A stretch of 64,000 nt of DNA from Xylona heveae TC161. Taxonomy: Eukaryota; Ascomycota; Xylonomycetes; Xylonales; Xylonaceae. Where the stretch lies: positions 372,001-436,000 of the forward strand of contig NW_017264199.1 in NCBI RefSeq assembly GCF_001619985.1, read 5' to 3'. Below are positions 45,501 to 58,700 of this stretch, in pieces. The position numbers and the translations under genes were made by a program. How positions within the stretch are numbered: position 1 is the first letter of the stretch; each line of letters begins with the position of its first letter. Below the pieces are notes generated by a model. That model saw nothing but the letters and a program-made list of their open reading frames with translations. It was not told the DNA's origin and made no database searches.

Positions 45501-48500
45501 GGAAGCACTCCAAGCCCAACTTGAATATGAGTCAAGTCCAGGCTGGTGTGTAGGACGGGCTGCTGGAAGCTAGATCCAAAAATATCCATGCATAAATGCA
45601 CAACATGCGCCTGATCCTTTTCGGTTCGGAAACGTTGACGGAAAAGCATCGGCACAAATTCCACCGGATGTCTTGACCGAAGGATGCCAGTGTTACAGGT
45701 GAGCAGGCCAAGCCATCTCAGGGTATCTCGAAGATTAAATTCCCAGGGGCCTCCGTGAACACCAAAGGTGCTGACCTCAGACACCTGGTTCTCCAATGTG
45801 GATACGAATTGAATCAACTTTCGAATTTCCTCTTCAGGGTAGCTGGGAAAGTTATGCTTGCAAATCATCAGCATGTCCTCTGGCCTGAAAATGTCCGCAT
45901 ACACAACTGTGAATCGGTTGACGAATGACGCCGGCAATCCTTTTCGGCCTCCACCTTGGTGATGAGGGTTTTGAGCAGCAAAAAGAGTGAAATTTGGATG
46001 CCGCTTGAATGTGCGATCAAGTTCAGAAATGTAAACCTCTCCTCTGTGATCAAGACAGGCGTTCAAACCCTCGAGCACAGACTGAGAGGCCAAGTTCATC
46101 TCATCGAGCAGAACCCAGCGACCCTCTTGCATGGCCTTGAGGAACGGGCCATCACGCCAGGCGAAGTGCCCAGCTTGGGCTCCTTCAACAGGAACATCAG
46201 AGCCAAAGAGGTCCATTAGGTCTGTCTGGTCTGACAGGTTTATCCGGGTAAGGCGCTTGCCTAGGACACGGGCCAGTGCAGCGACAAGCGTAGTCTTACC
46301 AACGCCGGGATTGCCTTCCAATAGGACAGGCTTCTTCAGCTGTAATGCTCGGAGGATTCGCATAGCATTCAATTTCGTAGTTGGGGCATGTAGATTGAAG
46401 CTCAGGTCATCAGAAGAACCTTGCTCGCGTGGCAGAGCGAATGGACCAATGTGCAGAGCCTTCTCGTTGGCAGAGATCTGCACGTCTTCCATGTAGACCG
46501 ATGTGACATCACTCTCGAGAAGCTTGCTGAGCTGATCGATACATCTTCGCCTTTCCTCCGGAATGCGGTTTTGCGGAATAGCTAGCATAGCGGCGGGATT
46601 GGCTCCGAGGGTGTCAATATACACCATGGAAGTCCCATGCAACATCGAAAACTTGAGGTCAGGGCTGTTCGACTGGTTCACAAAATTTACCAGTGCGAGA
46701 ACATCACGAATCGAAATCGAGGAAGCAACTGAAGTGTTGTAGGTCGCTCCAAACCATTCAGCGAACTTGACAATGGGCTCAGCCAGGCTGACCGCTGAAG
46801 GTGTCAACTTGGCCCCGACGATCTGGAGGACATCATCAATCTCAGTCATTGGCGGTACCCATATCTCCGTGAAACGGTTTCGCAGAGCCGGTGAAAGTTC
46901 TCTCTTGCCGTAGTCTCCACCAGGGTTCATTGTAGCGAGGAACTGGTAGCCATCCACGCCGACGACAAAAGCGTCGTTGGAGCCCTTCTCCGCAAGAAGG
47001 AGAGTCCGTGAGGGCTCAAGAACACTATTCAGTCGTTCAAGAACAGAATCATCCGCCAACGAAATTTCATCTAGCAGGAAATATTGGCCCGTCTTCATGG
47101 ACGTGACAAGGCTACCATCGGCCCATTCGAATAATGCCTTCGCCTTGACACGGTTCGTTTCAATCCTAACCCGCAATGAACTCGGAATCTTTTCTAAAGC
47201 GGCCGGATCCAGAGTGGAATATTCCCGAATCATTTCATCCAGTTCATCAAGTGGCGGCGGCCCCCGTTGACAGTGGTGCGTAAAGACCTCGATTAGATCT
47301 CGTTCAAGCTGCAACTCAATTACAGCACGGTTACGCACAGGCCTCTGAGCTCCAATCAAATCTCCAGTTTCAGTATTCTGGTGAGCATTGACAATGTGAA
47401 GTTTCTTCCCGGCAGCCTCTGCCAGTAATTGACAGACAGTGGTCTTACCGCAACCCGTCTCACCGACCAAAAGAACCGGTTCATTGCTCGCGAGAGCCCT
47501 TTGGACAAGCACGTATAATCTGCGCATAGCTCTAGTCCAGACGACCCCATGAGATGCAAATTTCTCTGCGGAGAAGCTTTCATCAGAGAATGCCTTTTCG
47601 CCATAAAGTGCTTCCTCATTAATCTTGACCCGCATAACCTTCTCGATCACATGCTTGACAGCGTCCCGTTCTTCGGCCTTTCGCACTCTTTCTGCCAATA
47701 GCATGAAACCGTTGATAGCTAACTGGTCTCGATCGTCAGCGTCTCGCAGAGCCCATCGAAAGAGGTCACGAAGGGTAGCGAAACTATTCTTCTGTTCAAA
47801 CAGCCTGCTGCTCTGGCGTAAAAGTGCCAGCTCCTTGTACACAGAGACAATACGTGTACAAAAGGATGGAGCAATCTGCGTGCGCTCACGTAGAATCGTT
47901 TCAAGTTCATCCTCGGGTATGTCGTCAAAGTGCAGCTCTAGGAAACGATTTCTGAACGCCCGAGACAAGACCTTACGACCACCGTAGAGACCAGGCGGGT
48001 TCTGGGTGGCGAAGAGCATGAAATTTCCATGAGGACGGACGACTTCTTGAGTCTCGGGGATCAGGAGCTCCCTGTTGTCATCGAGCAGACGGTTCAATGC
48101 TTCAAGCACATCGGTAGGTGCAAGGTTAAGTTCATCCAAGACGATCCAGTGTCCTTCACGCAGCGCAGTGACAAGAACTCCTTCCTGGAAATGCAGCGCA
48201 CCGCTACTGTCGGAGACGTAGGTACCGAGATACTCTTGCAGATCAGTGTGTTCATGGTTATTGATTCTGACGAATTTGTTTCCGGTAATCTTGGCGAGAT
48301 ATTCAATCATACTGGTTTTACCGGATGACGTGGGTCCTTGGACGAGAACTGGGAAGCGTCTTGTAGAGGTTGCACGAACAAGATTGAGCATATTCCGTTC
48401 CACGAAAGGTGTGATAATATAGTGAGGTTGTTCCTCTATGGGGTAATCACCTCTGGGCATCCAGTAATGACCGAATTGCACATACGGCTTGCCATCTTCT

Positions 48501-51500
48501 GGCATTCTTGGTGTCTGATTCAACACAGCCCGTACATTTCGGCTGTTTCCCAAGAGATGCTTGTCGATCAAAGGAATCAATAACCGCTCCGACTCCTTAT
48601 CCAGAAGGGTCAAGAAGCTCATAGAGAAACCTTCGTAGAGCGCCCTGCGCAGACCATAAGTTGGAGCAATCTCCATAGAATAGCTCAGCGTGCGAGTCAA
48701 GGTCCGAAGACTGAAGTGTGGTCTTTGATTCGCGCCATCAACAAGCTTATTCTCGTTTGCCAGCTTCTTTGCGGCTAAATATAGTTGACAGACGTCAGAC
48801 GCGACACGCTCATCTGAGTGTGTTCGAGAGCCCAAGTAAGCGCTGACCACACTCAGCAAGCTGTCGACATCTGTATCGGGACTATCCACATAGATTTCTG
48901 TAAATCGAGATCTCAAACCAACAGGGAGATCCTTCTTTCCAATATCTGTGGCTGGATTCATAGCACCGAATATGCGAAAGTCTGGATGAGCTCGAACCCG
49001 CTCAACATCGCCAGTCTCGGACAGCAGTAACGATGGTCCATCTCCTGCTCCGCTGTAAAGCAGATCAGCAATACTCTCCAGCGTATCCGGTGATGCAAGG
49101 TTAATCTCATCGAGAAGAACCCATTCACCGTTCCGGGCAGCCTTCACAATATTTCCTTCAATAAAGGTAAATGCGAAGCTTTCTGAGCCACCAGAGAGCT
49201 GCATATCGAAACTTCGCACATCCGCAGCAAACCTTCTCCACCTCGGCTTAAGGCTCTGGTACTCTGGCGAATCGATCTTGCGTTTTTTCTTAGGCTGCTC
49301 ACCATCTTCATCGGCCGGCGACGAAGCGGTATCTTCGAGCGTGCCGAAGACTCCCTCGACCATCTTCAATGCTTCGTGCCACAGAGTCGAGGCCCTGGGC
49401 CACTGGCCCTTAGCGACACACTTTCCAAGCATATCCAGGTATCGTTGATTTTTCTTCAAAGAAAAGGTCAAGGCAAACAGCTCATCAAACTCTTCCTTTA
49501 GAGGAATAGCAAGGCTTCGCACATTTACCGGCTTGAAACCTCCCAGAAGATCACCGCTTTCACTCTGCTGAGATAAATTGACCGCGGTCAACTTGTAACC
49601 CAAAGAATCCGCAAGCTGCTGCACCACTGTGGTTTTACCTGTACCGGTTTCACCGACTAGGAGCACAGGTTCGGCCATGCCAACTGCAACTCCGACCTTT
49701 TCCAGAAGGCGCAGGGTATGTCTATTAACGGCGAAAGGTCGGTTCGCGCCGCGCTTGGCCTGCTTCGTAGCTCCTGAAGGGCCTTTGCGTTTAGAAAGCT
49801 TCGCTCGACCTACCAGGAAAGACTTGTCGGCGTTGGTGTATCGTGGCATGTGCGCCTCGAGGAAGTACTGCACTCGTTGCGGCGGCACGTGCATCTCCTC
49901 TGCAATGCACGACGCAAGAGCTATTTTCGCATCTCCAGCCTGGAGGTGTCCGGCAAAGCAATCGGCAGCCTCCATGAAGATGTCGTCTGTAACATTCTCA
50001 GGGAGGGCTTCGGTTCCGGTGAGCGAGCCGGCAGCCTCAAGAACAGAGTGGATACGCCGGCACCATTTCAGGAGATCTCTTGGCCCAACTGGCCGTCCGA
50101 GAGCAACTTTGCTGGTAATGGTGGGCGGCGGATGTTTATGGAGAGCTTCGACTCTAGAATAGACGTTCATAATGGAGGGAACGAAAGCGTGTAGTAGAGG
50201 GAAAGCGTTCGCAATAATCTTCTGCAGTTCCTCATCTTTTGGCATTTTCACATTAACCCGCCGCCACAGCCGGTTGCTCAACATGTTTGTGCCAGGCATG
50301 ATTTCTTCCCCTCGGGGGTTGTAGTTGGTTCTGATGGATGCAACAAGCTTGAACCCTCTTCCAGCTTGTACCCTCTCACCCCGATTCGGGATCAACAGCT
50401 CGCCGCTCTCAATCAGTGGCAGGATAACGCTTATAACTTCAACCGGGGCACGGTCTAGATCTTCGATGAAAACCCAGCGGCCCTCTCGAACAGCGGTAGT
50501 CAGAACACCGGGCCGCCATGTAAAGGATCCGGGCGTGGAGGCTGTCGTGTACATTCCAATCAGAAGCTTCGCGTCTGTCTGCTCGTTCAAGTGGAGCGTG
50601 ACCATTGATGATCCCACGTTCAGCTCTCGTGCCGCATCTGCGATCAACGAAGTCTTTCCCGAACCAGCCACACCCAGCATGAGAACTGGGTCCGGCATAA
50701 GGAGCGCTCTAGCAATAGACCTCACATTATCCACAGTCGTCGGTGTTTCAACCAGCGCAGAGGATTGTGTCGGAGGTCCCTGCAACCGTGGGACTAGAAC
50801 ACCATAAAAATTTGCGACGAGAGGTGAAAGATCTTGCTGTGTGAGCAATCGGGCTGTGGGGCCGTCTGTTAATTCCGAGCGTCGAGCCGCTCTAATTGTT
50901 TCGAGCTGCTTTCCTAAGTCTTCCATTCTTTTCTCCTCCCAAAGGCTACCAATCGTTAGCTTGGATCTACTCAGAGAAATTTCCATATTGAAACACACCT
51001 CAGGAATCCATAATCGATCTGACGACCTTCCCATTCGCCCTCGACAGCATCCTCCCCTAAATATTTCTGTATCATGCTATGCGTTGCCGCATCCGCCGCA
51101 TGCAAGTACAGACTAAGTACCCTAATTGCCAGGTATCGTACCTGTCTGCTGGTATGTCTCAGCAGCAACTGAAGCTTCGAGGGCAGAATGCGCTTTCCAA
51201 AAATCTCGTTATCATGGACCAACAGTCGAAAAGTTGTAAGCAGCAGATCCTGAAGATCCGCGTCCTGTAAAGCATTTAGGTCCACCTGAGAATTAGCAGA
51301 AAAGACTGCAAATATATTCCCTTCCCGTCGTCGTAAAAGCTCTTCGGCGTAGACAGACAAATGAGGCGCAAAAGGCAGAATGCGTGCAAAAGCCGAGAGC
51401 ACCGATTTGAATTGCTCCGGCAATCGAGTAGAAAGGACCCATCTTGCGCAAGAATCGGCGAATAGGTCTTCGTAATAGGTAAATATTGTAGTGGTTAACC

Positions 51501-51642
51501 TGGGGTCAAGCGCCGCTGCAGAAATGGCGTCAAGATATATAGGCGTCGAGCCATGTCGGATGGCATCTAATAGGTAAGGCGGAAGTAAACTGAGGACGTT
51601 TTGGTCCTGGAGCAGGGCGGCATCGCTCCAGGAGCAATCCAT
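36590..51642 (-). CDS. MDN1: Midasin, giant AAA ATPase of 60S ribosome biogenesis
   Basis: Midasin (Rea1) removes assembly factors from pre-60S particles in nucleolus and nucleoplasm. The model is complement(join(36590..50945, 50999..51642)), 4999 aa, normal for the family. The first ATG at 51642 opens the helical N-terminal domain. Six AAA modules follow, each with a Walker A motif: GVAGSGKTS (near 50660), GETGTGKTT (near 49640), GPTSSGKTS (near 48325), GETGCGKTT (near 47450), GNPGVGKTT (near 46305) and GPSGSGKTS (near 45370). Next come the long helical linker, an Asp/Glu-rich region (about 37.7-39.25 kb) and the C-terminal MIDAS domain with the DxSxS metal site (AVDDSKSMGES, near 37260). 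The only intron is 53 nt, joining YGFLS to LWEEKR. The frame is open for 14.36 kb. It shares a 341-bp divergent promoter with bL12m. Confidence 0.98.
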
Positions 51643-51983
51643 GGCCGGAGTATAGTCTCTGGCAATTGGAACTAAACTCCTCCAAAAAAAGAAAAAAAGG
51701 TCACAATATTAAGTTATATCCTCCCACCTCGTCGTCCTCTTCTGGACCTAACGGTTCTCTCTCAATGTTCTTGTCTCTCCAGATATTTTTTGGTTTCGCC
51801 TCGGCGAGTCGGCGAATGTGTTGCGCTAAACCCTTTTAGGTGGCCCATCAATGTTCGATTTTCGAGACTCGCGAGCTCATCTGAATGATCAATTCGATTC
51901 CCCAATCTCTCTTTCGCTCTCTGCCGCTCTTCTTGCCAGCCAATTCCATCCGTCCTCCATCCTAACAGCAGTCCTCTGGAAAA
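51643..51983. promoter_or_regulatory. Divergent promoter, midasin / bL12m
   Basis: These 341 bp separate start codons of two genes for ribosome biogenesis, one cytosolic and one mitochondrial. An A-rich tract (AAAAAAAGAAAAAAAGG, about 51682-51698) and a CT-rich leader with CCAATC (near 51900) are visible. No gene is present. Confidence 0.5.
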
Positions 51984-52615
51984 ATGTCCGTCTCTTGCAG
52001 TCTGGCAGCGCGATGCTGCGCTCGCGCCGCTCGTTTCTCTGCCGCTCCTCTCCGTCCGGCAGCCTCGACTTTCCTCGTCCAGACCCAGCGACCCGCTGCT
52101 GCGCGGAGATGGCAGTCGACCGAATCTGCTGCCCCCGTGGACCCTAAGATTGCCGGCATTGTCGACCAGATTAGCCAATTGACCCTCTTGGAGACTGCAG
52201 ACCTTGTTTCGACGCTCAAGGTACGACATTGAACCCTCATCAACATCGAATATTGGAGAGCCGAATTTCTAACATGTTTCCTCCTTAATAGACAAAACTT
52301 AACATCCCCGACCTTCCCGTTGGCGGATTCGCTGCTGCTGCGCCTGCCGCCCCTGCTGCGCCTGTCGAAGAAGAGGAGGCTGCTCCTGCCGCTCAGGAGA
52401 AGACCCTTTTCACGTTGAAGCTTCAGTCCATTGAAGCCGGTTCCAAGCCTAAGATTATCAAGGAGATCAAGAGCATGCTCGGCCTCAGCTTGGTTGACAG
52501 CAAGAAGTTCGTTGAGAGCGCACCAAAGGTCATGAAGGAGGGCGTCCCCAAGGAGGACGGTGAGAAGATTGTCGAGACGCTCAAGGGTCTGGGTGCCGTC
52601 GTTGTCATGGAGTAA
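51984..52615 (+). CDS. MNP1: Mitochondrial ribosomal protein bL12m
   Basis: This is the mitochondrial version of the L7/L12 stalk protein, which recruits translation factors to the mitoribosome. The model is join(51984..52220, 52292..52615), 186 aa. Residues 1-43 are a typical presequence (Arg, Ser, Ala, no acids; SCSLAARCCARAARFSAAPL), probably cleaved near RRWQST. The N-terminal dimerisation helix is IAGIVDQISQLTLLETADLV. An Ala/Glu-rich hinge (APAAPAAPVEEEEAAPAAQE) leads to the C-terminal domain, KTLFTLKLQSIEAGSKPKII and VDSKKFVESAPKVMKEGV, ending GAVVVME. All features match bL12. The intron separates the dimerisation helix from the hinge. Confidence 0.95.
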
Positions 52616-53075
52616 GGTGGTGGAAGATGACTTGTTTTGCAATTCTACAAATAATCTGCCAATACGAGGCAGGAAAAGGCTGTACTTTTAGGGACTCAAG
52701 CGCGGACCAGCGGACAAATAAATTGTCTTTTTTTCCGTTGAAGCTGTACCATTTTTTCGGGCATATATACTTTTGTTTTTATGGGAAATCTTGTACAGAT
52801 AGATTTTGCTTTGCAATGGTCAAAATCTAATAGAGGAAATCCTTTATTTATTTCATCAATCTGAAAACGTTTGACCACTGAACCGTGAAATACTATGGTA
52901 CAATATGGGAATCATTGAAAAAGACTCAACGGCAGAACAACCATGAGAAGATTCGATCTTATGGAACACCAGCAAAGCAACTTTTCCACATATGCCAAAC
53001 GCCAAGGATCATCACAACGCCAGTATGAGAAAGGAACATAAAACTGTCCGCGTACGGTCCACGTTTGACCGCAGA
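52616..53075. other. Convergent intergenic region, bL12m / Ctk3
   Basis: These 460 bp hold the 3' ends of two convergent genes. AT-rich segments (for example CAAATAAATTGTC and CTTTATTTATTTC) could serve polyadenylation. No gene is seen. Confidence 0.45.
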
Positions 53076-54285
53076 TCAGTTAGAGGTTCCTTGCATGCTG
53101 CGCATATACTCCGCAACAGCGGTTGATCGGTCGGCTGCTTCTTCGCCAGCCATGATATAGTCATCCTCACCGATATCGCTAAGGTCATCGCAGAGTTTGT
53201 AGAACTCAGCATCATTCTCGGGGATAACGGCCCAGATATTCTCTCTAAGACGCTTGTGCCGCTCGCGATCTTCCTCGATACGCTGCTCAATCTGGCGCTT
53301 TTCGGGTTTCGGGATATCCATCACTTTTGTTCCGTGAGGAGTAGTAGCTGCGGCCTTGGCATTCGACTGAGGAGACCCAAAAGCAGAGTGGGTGGGGAGA
53401 GTATCACGTTCCTTCAGGCAGGCTTCAATCTCGGCGAGGCCTTCCTCGGTGAGCACGCCTTTCTGTCGAAGTCCACTCAAAACCTAATATGGCCATGTTA
53501 GTTGCACATTACCGACCCTTTCTTCCGGAATATATGCGATGAGAATAACATACGCGGCGGACAACTTTGATATTCGCTGCACCAGATCCGTCCTCTGGCG
53601 CGACGGCATCCACAACACGGAGGATATCCCGCTGCATCATACGGATAAACTCTCCATGATTTTCCTTTTGAGCCATATCGCAGAGATGCTCGATGAAGAA
53701 CATGATATTGGCGCGGTTATTCATGCTATTCTAATTCAACAAGTTAGCTTAACGTTTACCCTCAAAACGCTCCCTTCAGCTTTATCTTGAGCGCTGTTGT
53801 CAAGAGAGAGGGGGCCTTTCATCGGAATCAAAACTCACCCGCTCAAGCTGTTCCAAGATGCAGGAATGCAAATCCTCGTCCATGTCGCGGTACTTGAGAG
53901 CATAGTGGGCAGCCTTTTGCGACGAAGTGACGGACGCGTTGAGATGCTGCAGCTGCGAGGTGAAGCGCATGCGGACTTCAAAAGGATCCGCCATATCGTA
54001 CAGAAAAACAGGCAGAAAAGGGTCCTTCGAGCTCTCCTTAAGGCCGGTATGCTTTCGTTCGGGGAAGGTAAGAATCCACTCGGGCGGATAAGGGGGCCAT
54101 CCGTTCTGAGTATCAGGACGGGTTTTGTAGGCTAGAATGTAGCCAAGTTTGCCAGGCCTCTTTTTAGACGGGGACGCAGCCGCCGCAGGAAGTTCAATAG
54201 GATCAAGGCAGAAGTTAGGCTTGAGCAATGAAGGCCGGTAGTTAGTAAACCACTTCACAAAGTAGCTGGATCCTGCAGCAGCCAT
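53076..54285 (-). CDS. CTK3: CTD kinase I gamma subunit Ctk3
   Basis: Ctk3 is the non-catalytic gamma subunit of CTDK-I, which phosphorylates Ser2 of the RNA polymerase II CTD during elongation. The model is complement(join(53076..53483, 53554..53730, 53839..54285)), 343 aa, each junction in phase 0. The N-terminal CID-like domain includes PFEVRMRFTSQLQHLNASVT, AAHYALKYRDMDEDLHSCIL, and, across intron 1, NNRANIMFFIEHLCDMAQKE. The C-terminal domain (EKRQIEQRIEEDRERHKRLR, then PENDAEFYKLCDDLSDIGED) is the conserved Ctk3 tail. The N-terminus also holds an insert with KKRPGKLGYILAYKTRPDTQ that I did not see a role for. It is divergent from the P5CR gene across 234 bp. Confidence 0.92.
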
Positions 54286-54519
54286 TTCGGGTTAACCTTG
54301 ACTGTCGGAGGTGGATGAACTTTGCTCCGAAGGCGGTGAGTGGAGTGGGAGCGGAACACCCCTCCGAAGGGTTCCAGCATTTTGTCAACCCCACCAGGGC
54401 CTTATCGCCGCGACGACAACAGGCACACGTATTTATTACCTCTTCTGCACTCTTCAGGATTCACTTTTCCAGCTCCCCGACATTTAATTCCAGTCAAACA
54501 CTTTCCTCTATTCTTTACA
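54286..54519. promoter_or_regulatory. Divergent promoter, CTK3 / PRO3
   Basis: These 234 bp separate the two divergent start codons. The sequence is CT-rich near the P5CR start (CTTTCCTCTATTCTTTACA), typical of a fungal leader. Confidence 0.45.
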
Positions 54520-55559
54520 ATGCCCGCCCAAGCGCAACAAGGCTCTGGCCTTACCCTAACTGCCCTTGGCTGTGGTAGGTAGCTTACTTTAGTTTCCACC
54601 CCAGCACTGACAGTTTATTTTGCATTTATAACATGCCATTGACACTACGTACAGGTACCATGGGCATTGCAGTTCTCTCCGGAGTCATGGCTAAGTTAGC
54701 TGAGCTTGAATCTCAGGCTTCCGCATCCTCGGAAGACGTTCCGAAGCGCCTCCCGACCCGCTTCATTGCCTGCGTCCGGTCTGAGAAGTCAGCGAAGCGC
54801 ATTGAGAACGATCTGTCCAAGCACTCTGCTTCTCTGGATATTATGCGCAACGACAACGTCAAGGCGGTGGAGCAAGCGGATATTGTCCTGCTAGGATGCA
54901 AGCCCTACATGGTCCGCGACATTCTGGGCGTCGAAGGCATGCGGGAGGCTCTCAAGGGTAAACTGCTCTTGAGCATGCTCGCCGGAGTGACCGTTCAACA
55001 GATCGAGGAGACATTATACGGCTCTGCATCAACAGGCGACCCAATTGCTGAGGGTCGTTGCCGTGCTGTTCGCGTCATGCCCAATTATGCTGCCTTTATT
55101 CAAGAATCCATGACAGTCATTGAAACCTCTACCCCGCCCTTGTCTGACGAGTCCGCAGCATTGGTAGCCTGGATTTTCAATAGCGTTGGAAAGGTGGTCT
55201 TCCTGCCGCCCTCGGGCCTGGATGCTAGTACCGCGCTGGCAGGCTCGGGACCGGCATTCATGACCGTTATTCTCGAGGCCATGGCCGATGGCGGTGTCGC
55301 CATGGGTCTGCCCCGCGCTGAAGCGCAGTTGATGGCTGCTCAGGTCATGCGCGGCGCTTCTGGTTTGGTTCTTAATGGCGAACACCCCGCCGTTGCCAAG
55401 GACAAGATCTGCTCACCCGGCGGTTGCACCATTGGCGGTCTTACCGTTCTCGAGGAACGTGGCGTCCGTGGCTCCGTCTCCAGAGCCGTGCGAGAGGCTA
55501 CAGTCGTGGCGAGCCAGCTGGGTCAAGGAGTCCGCAATGTCAATGGAACCAGACATTGA
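54520..55559 (+). CDS. PRO3: Pyrroline-5-carboxylate reductase
   Basis: This enzyme makes proline from pyrroline-5-carboxylate with NAD(P)H, the last step of proline synthesis. The model is join(54520..54574, 54655..55559), 319 aa. The Rossmann motif is split by the intron and reads LTALGCGTMGIAVLSGV. The following strand-helix region has QADIVLLGCKPYMVRDIL. A catalytic-domain segment reads RVMPNYAAFIQESMTVIE. The C-terminal dimerisation domain has GPAFMTVILEAMADGGVA and the P5CR signature PGGCTIGGLTVLEERGVRGS. An ATG at 54633 would lose the first half of the nucleotide-binding motif, so the 18-codon first exon is required. Length and motifs are standard. Confidence 0.96.
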
Positions 55560-55778
55560 GTGGATTCATCCATTTAGTGCATTTTCCCGGTATCTCTCAT
55601 TCAACATCTCCCTTGATCATTTAAAAAAGTTCTTCAGCGATGTTTCAGTTCTATTCTCATGAATAATGTTAGAAAGCTGAAATTCCAAACGCAATCTAGA
55701 TGTACAATAACATTACAGATACACACCATGGGAGTGATCATGGTGTTGAAAAGAAAAGAAGAAAATTTGAGAAACCCT

Positions 55779-58700
55779 TTATCGTATATTTACTACGCTT
55801 TCTGTCCCGTCGCTGGCCTCATCTGCGCCAAGTAAACCTCTTTCTTCGCCTGTGGATCCTTCATTCTCTCTGGGAATCCCCGCAGAAGCACCATGTCTAT
55901 CTTCTTCTGCGCCGTTAAGAATATACCAGACATCCTTCTTCGTAAGAAGGCCTTGCAAGGTGCCTCTATTGCAGAAAAGTACATAACGTAGACCCAACCG
56001 CTGGAAAAGATTGACGGCAAGCTGCAAGCTGCTCTTCGAGTCAAGCGTGATTGGCGTATGATCCATCCAAGGTCGCAGGTCCAGAGTCGTGGTAGGATCA
56101 GCCATGGACTGCGAAGAGAAGAATGTTTCAGCTGTGGGAGGCAAATTCCGCGGAGAGCTCACAGCTGAGTTCAGTGCAAACGCAAGCTCGGTACGAGATA
56201 TGTATCCCAGCAGGAGCGAATCGCGTGTATCGCTGATGACAGGAAAACCTCGATGTGGGTTATTAGTTAAGAGCTGATTCAGTGATTCGATAGTGTGGCC
56301 ACTCGCTGAAATGACGACCAGGTCTTCTATCCGCGTCATAACATGCGACACGGCAACATCTGGAATCGGATAGTCGTCGCTATTATCCAGGAAAGGATAT
56401 TCGCTGAGATGAATCCAGCTTTCGTAGATTCCGCGCTTTCCAAATGCATCTCCTATCCATTTGCTAATCATGACGGCAATCATGATTGGGAGGACGTATG
56501 TTAAAGCACCCGTGAGTTCAAACATGATGACCACAATGGACACAGTCATCCGTGTAAGCCCTGCTACAGCAGAGGCAGCGCCGATGATAGCGTAAGTACC
56601 CGGTGTGACGCAGGCTATGTCCTGCTCACAGGTAGAGAAGATGAAAGCTTTCGGGAAGCTGCTCTGCACAATCTCCATCACTAGACCAATCGCTCGGCCA
56701 TAAAGCGCACCAATCGCCATGGAAGGAAGAAGCACACCTGAAGGTATCTGCAACCCAAAGGTTACCGCTGCAAAGAGGAAGCCTAGGACGGATGCCACAA
56801 GAAGCAGAGCGATAACGCCGGCATTGGCCGCCCCAGTTTTGCAAAGCCCAAGTTGATCATCAGTAAGTGCGGAGCATTCTGCGAATAGGGCGAAAACAAG
56901 CTCCGAGACTTGTGCCCTCATATACATAATGGGAAAGTTGACCAAGGCGGTGATTAAAGCGAACAGTGTGACCTCGAGAAGTGGGTGGTCTACAAATCGA
57001 GAGGTCTTTCGCCAGTTTGCAACCTTCATGTTCAATTTGATGAACGCACCGCCGTACAGGCCACCCAATATTCCGAGCAAGACAAACGGAACAAGCTCAA
57101 ATGCATGCCAACCACTTGAATAGGTGACTTGGTACAAAACCAATTTGCCGGAGCGGAAAGGATTGAGAGCTTGCAATGTCACGGCTGCAACCATGGCGCA
57201 TACGAAACTCTGCCACATTGTCTTGTCTGGAAAATAATACGATAGTTGCTGTAAAGTATTAGCACATGTCCTTGAGCTGAAACTTGCTTGCACACTTACT
57301 TCCAAACTAAATAAAACGCCGCCAATAGGAGAGCCAAAAGCGACAGATATACCGGCCGCTGCTGCTGCAGAGAAAACCTCACGTTTTCGAGCTTTATGTT
57401 ATATTAGCCCACGTGGCTGCGAACGACCGTCATCCGAGAGAAAATTACCTTCATTTTTGGATATATTATCAAAAAATTTCATAAAGACATTCGCACAGCA
57501 ACACGCAACATGTACCAGGGGACCCTCTTTGCCCAACCATAGACCAGAAGCAACTGAAAGGCACTATTGAAGAAGAATTAATACTACAAATTCTAGGTTG
57601 GCAGGCTTCAAAACTTACCAGGCCAAGGGATTTCGTAATAAGAGTCCAGGTTCCCAAAAAGCGTTTAATGACAAACCCTCCCAAAACTGTCTTTATCTCT
57701 GGTATACCACTCTGCTTCGCATATATAGAATAAGTTCCAACCAAGACGCTTGCACATGCCGCAAAAAATACCTGTATGGATGTTAGTAGCGGAATCTGCG
57801 AAGACAAGAGTGATAAGCATACCGAAAACAAAATGAAGAATATATATTCCACAATATAACCACCTGCTCTATTTCCAACGTGAAGTGCATCACTCCATGG
57901 AGTCCATTCCTGGCATTGCGACCATTCTGAGCCTTATTAGCAAACACAAAATTAATTTCCCGCTGAGTCAGGTTCTTCGTACCGTCATGTCCCCAACAAC
58001 AAAACGCCTTATTCAAATAGAACCTGCCACCTCCTGGGCCAGTTTTGCAATATCCATTCTTAATATCGCCTAGCCAATCACTCACGATATCAATAGCCGC
58101 AGCGAGTACGCCAGCCGCTATTCCCGTGGCGATCAAAACCAGCCACACTTGGCTGGCATCCAGCAGCTGCAATGCTGAGCCCACGATACCCTGAGTGCTC
58201 GAAGAGAGAACCCGTAATCTCTGTCGCTCCTTGGTGTATTCAAAGATCCAATCAATGGCCGTAAGATTGTCGTAGCCTACACGCCGTCCTGGACCTTCGA
58301 CATACCAGTCCAAAGGATCGCCGTCTTTAGAATCAAGTGGTCGGTCTTGGAGCGGCTCGTCGTCCAGGGAAGTTCTTTCTGCCAGTGATCTGTTTCGCCG
58401 ATGACCTCGACTTTGACCGTTTGCCTGTCGAGGCAACGGTGATGTCTGGCGACTACTATTCGAAAGAGGCGACGGCAGAAATTTGGAAAAGGAAAAGCTC
58501 GAGGGTGACTTTTGTCTGCGCTTGAAAGATATTCTGAAGCCAATATTAGAGAACTATCACAGGGACCCTCTATGCTTATTCGAGACTAACCCGCTATTTG
58601 CTTCATCATTGAGTGGGTCTAATGAGAGGAGGGTTTCATCACGAGCATGACTGGCAATAGGATCATTATCGTCATCATCCTCAATATCGACCGCATTATC

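Noticed and set aside
57927-57982. Frameshift in the CLC gene near the Cys-rich loop
   Set aside because: A 56-nt intron with GTACGA donor and CTCAG acceptor restores the frame and gives the expected loop sequence.
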